A program made the position numbers and the translations under genes. Below the pieces are notes generated by a model. That model had not been told where the DNA came from. It saw nothing but the letters and a program-made list of their open reading frames with translations, and made no database searches. Shown here one piece after another: positions 43,839-46,350 of a stretch of 46,350 nucleotides of DNA. Each line of letters starts with the position of its first letter. Positions within the stretch are counted from its first letter, which is position 1. Source of the stretch: Acidobacteriota bacterium (GTDB lineage: Bacteria > Acidobacteriota > Terriglobia > Terriglobales > SCQP01); assembly GCA_027451805.1 (NCBI GenBank), contig DAIDIF010000051.1, forward strand, positions 1 through 46,350, in the 5' to 3' direction.

Positions 43839-44540
43839 ATGTCCATGATCGTTGAAATCCGCGGCCTCGGCAAAGTCTTCCACCCCCCGGGGCGCACGCT
43901 GGAAGTGCTCCACGACATCAGCCTCTCTATCCCGCGAAGCCAGTTCGCCGCCCTCGTCGGCGCCTCCGGCTCCGGCAAAAGCACGCTCCTGGGGTTGCTG
44001 GCGGGGCTCGATTTCCCCACCTGCGGCAGCATCCGCGTGGACGGCGAGGAAATCTCCTCCATGAGCGAGGACGCCCTCGCGCTGTTGCGCGGTCGCAAGA
44101 TCGGCTACGTCTTCCAGTCCTTTCAGTTGATCCCCACCCTAACCGCCGTGGAGAACGTCCAGTTGCCAGGCGATCTGCGTGGCGACGCGTCTGCGCCCAC
44201 CCGCCGCCGCGCGCGCGAACTCCTGGAGGCGGTGGGGTTGGCCGGTCGCGCCGCCCATTATCCCGTGCAACTCTCCGGCGGCGAGCAGCAGCGCGTCGCT
44301 TTGGCGCGCGCCTTTATGATTCGCCCCCAGCTGCTGCTTGCGGACGAGCCCACCGGCAACCTCGACAGCGCCAATGGGCGCCGCGTTCTCGAACTGCTGC
44401 TCGCTCTCAAGGCCGAAGCTGGCACCACGCTGGTGCTGGTCACCCACGACCCCCTGCTTGCCGGTCGTGCCGACCGCGTGATCACCCTGGCCGACGGCCG
44501 GGTGGTCGGGGACAGCCTGGCCGGCACGCGCGATGCCTAA
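43839..44540 (+). CDS. ybbA: ABC transporter ATP-binding protein (YbbA/LolD family)
   Basis: 233 residues. Walker A GASGSGKST, Q-loop GYVFQSFQLIPT, signature QLSGGEQQRVALARAF, Walker B LLADEPTGNLDS and the switch His in VTHDP are all intact. The sequence between signature and Walker B is the MacB/LolD type. It energises the permease encoded next. ATG 43839 or 43845. Confidence 0.92.
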   Translation: MSMIVEIRGLGKVFHPPGRTLEVLHDISLSIPRSQFAALVGASGSGKSTLLGLLAGLDFPTCGSIRVDGEEISSMSEDALALLRGRKIGYVFQSFQLIPTLTAVENVQLPGDLRGDASAPTRRRARELLEAVGLAGRAAHYPVQLSGGEQQRVALARAFMIRPQLLLADEPTGNLDSANGRRVLELLLALKAEAGTTLVLVTHDPLLAGRADRVITLADGRVVGDSLAGTRDA

Positions 44541-46350
44541 CCCGATGACCGGCGGACAAAGTGGGATCGTGGCGGCCCGCATCGCCGCGCGCGAAACGCG
44601 CGCCGCCTATGGCCATTTTCTTTTCGCGCTCATCGCGGTGGCGCTCGGCGTCGGCGCCTTGGTCGGCGTTCGCAGTTTCAGCCAGTCTTTTCGCACCGTC
44701 TTGCTCGACCAGGCGCGCACCCTCATGGCCGGCGACGTCATGGTGCGCGCTCCCGCCGCCCAGCTCCAGGCACTCTCGCCGCGGCAGCAGGCCGCGCTGG
44801 CTCGCTTGCGGCGCCGTGGTGTCCGCTGGACCCGAATCACCGAATCCGTCAGTATGGTGGCCAGCCGCGTGGGTGCCGATCCGATCCTCACCTCCCTGAA
44901 GGCCGTGGATCCTCACCTGTATCCCTTTGCCGGCGCGGTCACCACGCAGCCCCCGCATGCGCTCGCCCTGCTGAACGATCACGCCGTCCTAGCCTCGCCC
45001 GATTTGCTGCTGCGCGCCGGCCTCAAGCCGGGCGACAGCCTGCGGGTCGGCGGCCAAGCCTTCCGCATCGCCGGCGTTGACGTCAGCGAACCCGATCTAT
45101 TGGCCGGCGGTCTCAGCATCGGACCGCGCCTGCTCCTCACCCCCGGCGGCCTGCGCCGCGCCGGCATCATCGTGTTTGGCAGCCAGGCTTCGGCGCGCCT
45201 GGTGTTCGATCTCGCGCCCGGTGCCCCGTCCCTCGCCGGGGTGGAAGCCACCCTGCGGCGTGCCTTCCCCCAAGCCCGCATCACCGACGCCCGCCACGTC
45301 AATCCCACCGTCCAGCGCGGCCTGGACCACGCCACCACGTTCTTGAGCTTCATCAGCTTGATCGCACTGCTGGTCGGTGCGTTGGGCGTTGCGAACGCCA
45401 TGCACGCCCACCTCCAGCAGCGCATGGACACCATCGCCACGCTCAAGGTCATGGGGGCCCGCGGCGCGCAGATTCTCCGCATCTACGGCCTCCAGACCCT
45501 GGCGCTCGGTGCTCTGGGCGGCGGCATGGGGCTCCTGGTCGCCGCCTTCGTGGTGCTCGCGTTTCCCCCGTTGCTGGCTCCGTTCTTTCCCCAACTGCCG
45601 CGGTGGAACTGGGCTTGGGGACCCGCCGCGGAAGGCTGGCTGGCCGGCGTACTCGTGACGCTCCTGTTCACCCTCCCCTCCCTCCTCCGGGCGCGCCATA
45701 TTCGGCCGGCTCTGCTCCTGCGCCGGCATATGCCAATCGACGAGCCCTCCCGGGGTCGCCATCCTTGGGAACCGCTGCTGGCAGGTGTGGCGCTGCTCGC
45801 CGGCGTCGCCGCCTTGGCGGCTGCGCTGACCGGCGCAAGCTGGAATCGCGCACCGCGGATCGCCGGCTTTTTCTTATTGGGCTTAGCGGTGGGCTGTGCG
45901 GTTCTGGCCGCGCTGGCATGGCTCTTGCTGCGGATGTTGCGCACCGTGGTGGAGCATTGGTCGGCCACCGGCCGCCCACCGGTTGCCTTGCGTCATGGGT
46001 TGGCCAACCTCTATCGCCCCGGCAGCCAGGCGCTCGCTGTCCTCACGACCCTCGGCTTGGGCGTGATGTTTACGCTCAGCGTCTTTCTGCTGCAGCGCGC
46101 CGTGCTTCTCGACCTGCAGCGCGGCACCCCACCCGGCGTGGCCAACGTCTTTCTGATTGACATCCCCGCCGCGCAGCAAGCCGCGGTGTTGCACCTGCTT
46201 GCCGCCACTCCTGGCCGCGAAGCCCCGCCCGAACTGCTCGGGACCGTAGCCGCCCGCCTCGATCATCACCGCGGCCTGCGCCTCGCCAGTGCGGCCTCAA
46301 TGCCCGGAGGCCTTCGCGTTACCGCCGGTCATTGGTGGCAAGGGCTGCCC
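44533..46350 (+). CDS. ybbP: ABC transporter permease, FtsX/YbbP family (3' end outside window)
   Basis: 606 codons are visible and the frame stays open to the right edge. ATG 44533 overlaps the ATPase by 8 bases; ATG 44545 is an alternative. After an N-terminal helix (HFLFALIAVALGVGALVGV) comes a periplasmic MacB-like domain (GDVMVRAPAAQLQAL, LLLRAGLKPGDSLRVGG), then an FtsX core starting HATTFLSFISLIALLVGALG with ATLKVMGARGAQILRIY, further helices, and a second half that repeats the plan (ALRHGLANLYRPGSQALAV). The two-fold FtsX arrangement is that of YbbP. The substrate, perhaps a lipid or lipoprotein-related compound, is unknown. Confidence 0.9.
   Translation, partial: MPNPMTGGQSGIVAARIAARETRAAYGHFLFALIAVALGVGALVGVRSFSQSFRTVLLDQARTLMAGDVMVRAPAAQLQALSPRQQAALARLRRRGVRWTRITESVSMVASRVGADPILTSLKAVDPHLYPFAGAVTTQPPHALALLNDHAVLASPDLLLRAGLKPGDSLRVGGQAFRIAGVDVSEPDLLAGGLSIGPRLLLTPGGLRRAGIIVFGSQASARLVFDLAPGAPSLAGVEATLRRAFPQARITDARHVNPTVQRGLDHATTFLSFISLIALLVGALGVANAMHAHLQQRMDTIATLKVMGARGAQILRIYGLQTLALGALGGGMGLLVAAFVVLAFPPLLAPFFPQLPRWNWAWGPAAEGWLAGVLVTLLFTLPSLLRARHIRPALLLRRHMPIDEPSRGRHPWEPLLAGVALLAGVAALAAALTGASWNRAPRIAGFFLLGLAVGCAVLAALAWLLLRMLRTVVEHWSATGRPPVALRHGLANLYRPGSQALAVLTTLGLGVMFTLSVFLLQRAVLLDLQRGTPPGVANVFLIDIPAAQQAAVLHLLAATPGREAPPELLGTVAARLDHHRGLRLASAASMPGGLRVTAGHWWQGLP

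Overview
The window is GC-rich bacterial chromosome, most likely from an Acidobacteriota member. The main pointers are two tandem secreted von Willebrand A proteins of the type common in acidobacterial genomes, a type IV pilus operon, a BshC (bacillithiol) gene, MutS2, a polyphosphate-glucokinase-like ROK protein and many very short or overlapping gene junctions. Most genes are housekeeping. No complete mobile element, rRNA or CRISPR array is seen; the only phage-like sequence is the 3' end of a terminase-like gene at the left edge.

Left part (1-13 kb). thrC and thrB run leftward. Divergent from them, a SAM-I riboswitch with its own intrinsic terminator controls a second threonine-synthase-like gene and a small ThiS/MoaD-type sulfur carrier. 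I read this as a methionine-controlled, O-phosphohomoserine-based homocysteine synthesis module, the most interesting part of the window. Then come a leftward CDF transporter-OsmC-nusB cluster, two secreted VWFA proteins, an overlapping cysteine desulfurase-mnmA pair (tRNA 2-thiolation), a membrane protein, a hotdog thioesterase and a Cys-containing conserved protein.

Middle (13-31 kb). A TPR protein, FtsK, an ECF sigma factor with a small single-pass membrane partner, a periplasmic parvulin, tRNA-Ser(TGA), MutS2, L28, RidA, a Rel/SpoT enzyme and a LOG-family protein are followed by a leftward pilus cluster: pilin, lolA, pilC, pilB, pilM, pilN, pilO and a PilP-like gene. Secretin and PilT genes are absent from the window.

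Right part (31-46 kb). A promoter and the remnant of a small secreted-protein gene precede a 985-residue Ser/Thr kinase-PEGA-FGE-like-alpha/beta-hydrolase fusion. Three tandem secreted paralogues sharing a C-terminal domain I cannot name follow. The window ends with a leftward run (tesA-like, ROK/polyphosphate glucokinase, DapA-like aldolase, bshC, DUF58) and, divergent from tesA, an ABC ATPase and a permease that runs off the right edge, the same arrangement as tesA/ybbA/ybbP of Escherichia coli.

Many starts are GTG or TTG inside 4-base ATGA/GTGA overlaps. Where I shortened an open frame, the reason is given in the entry.
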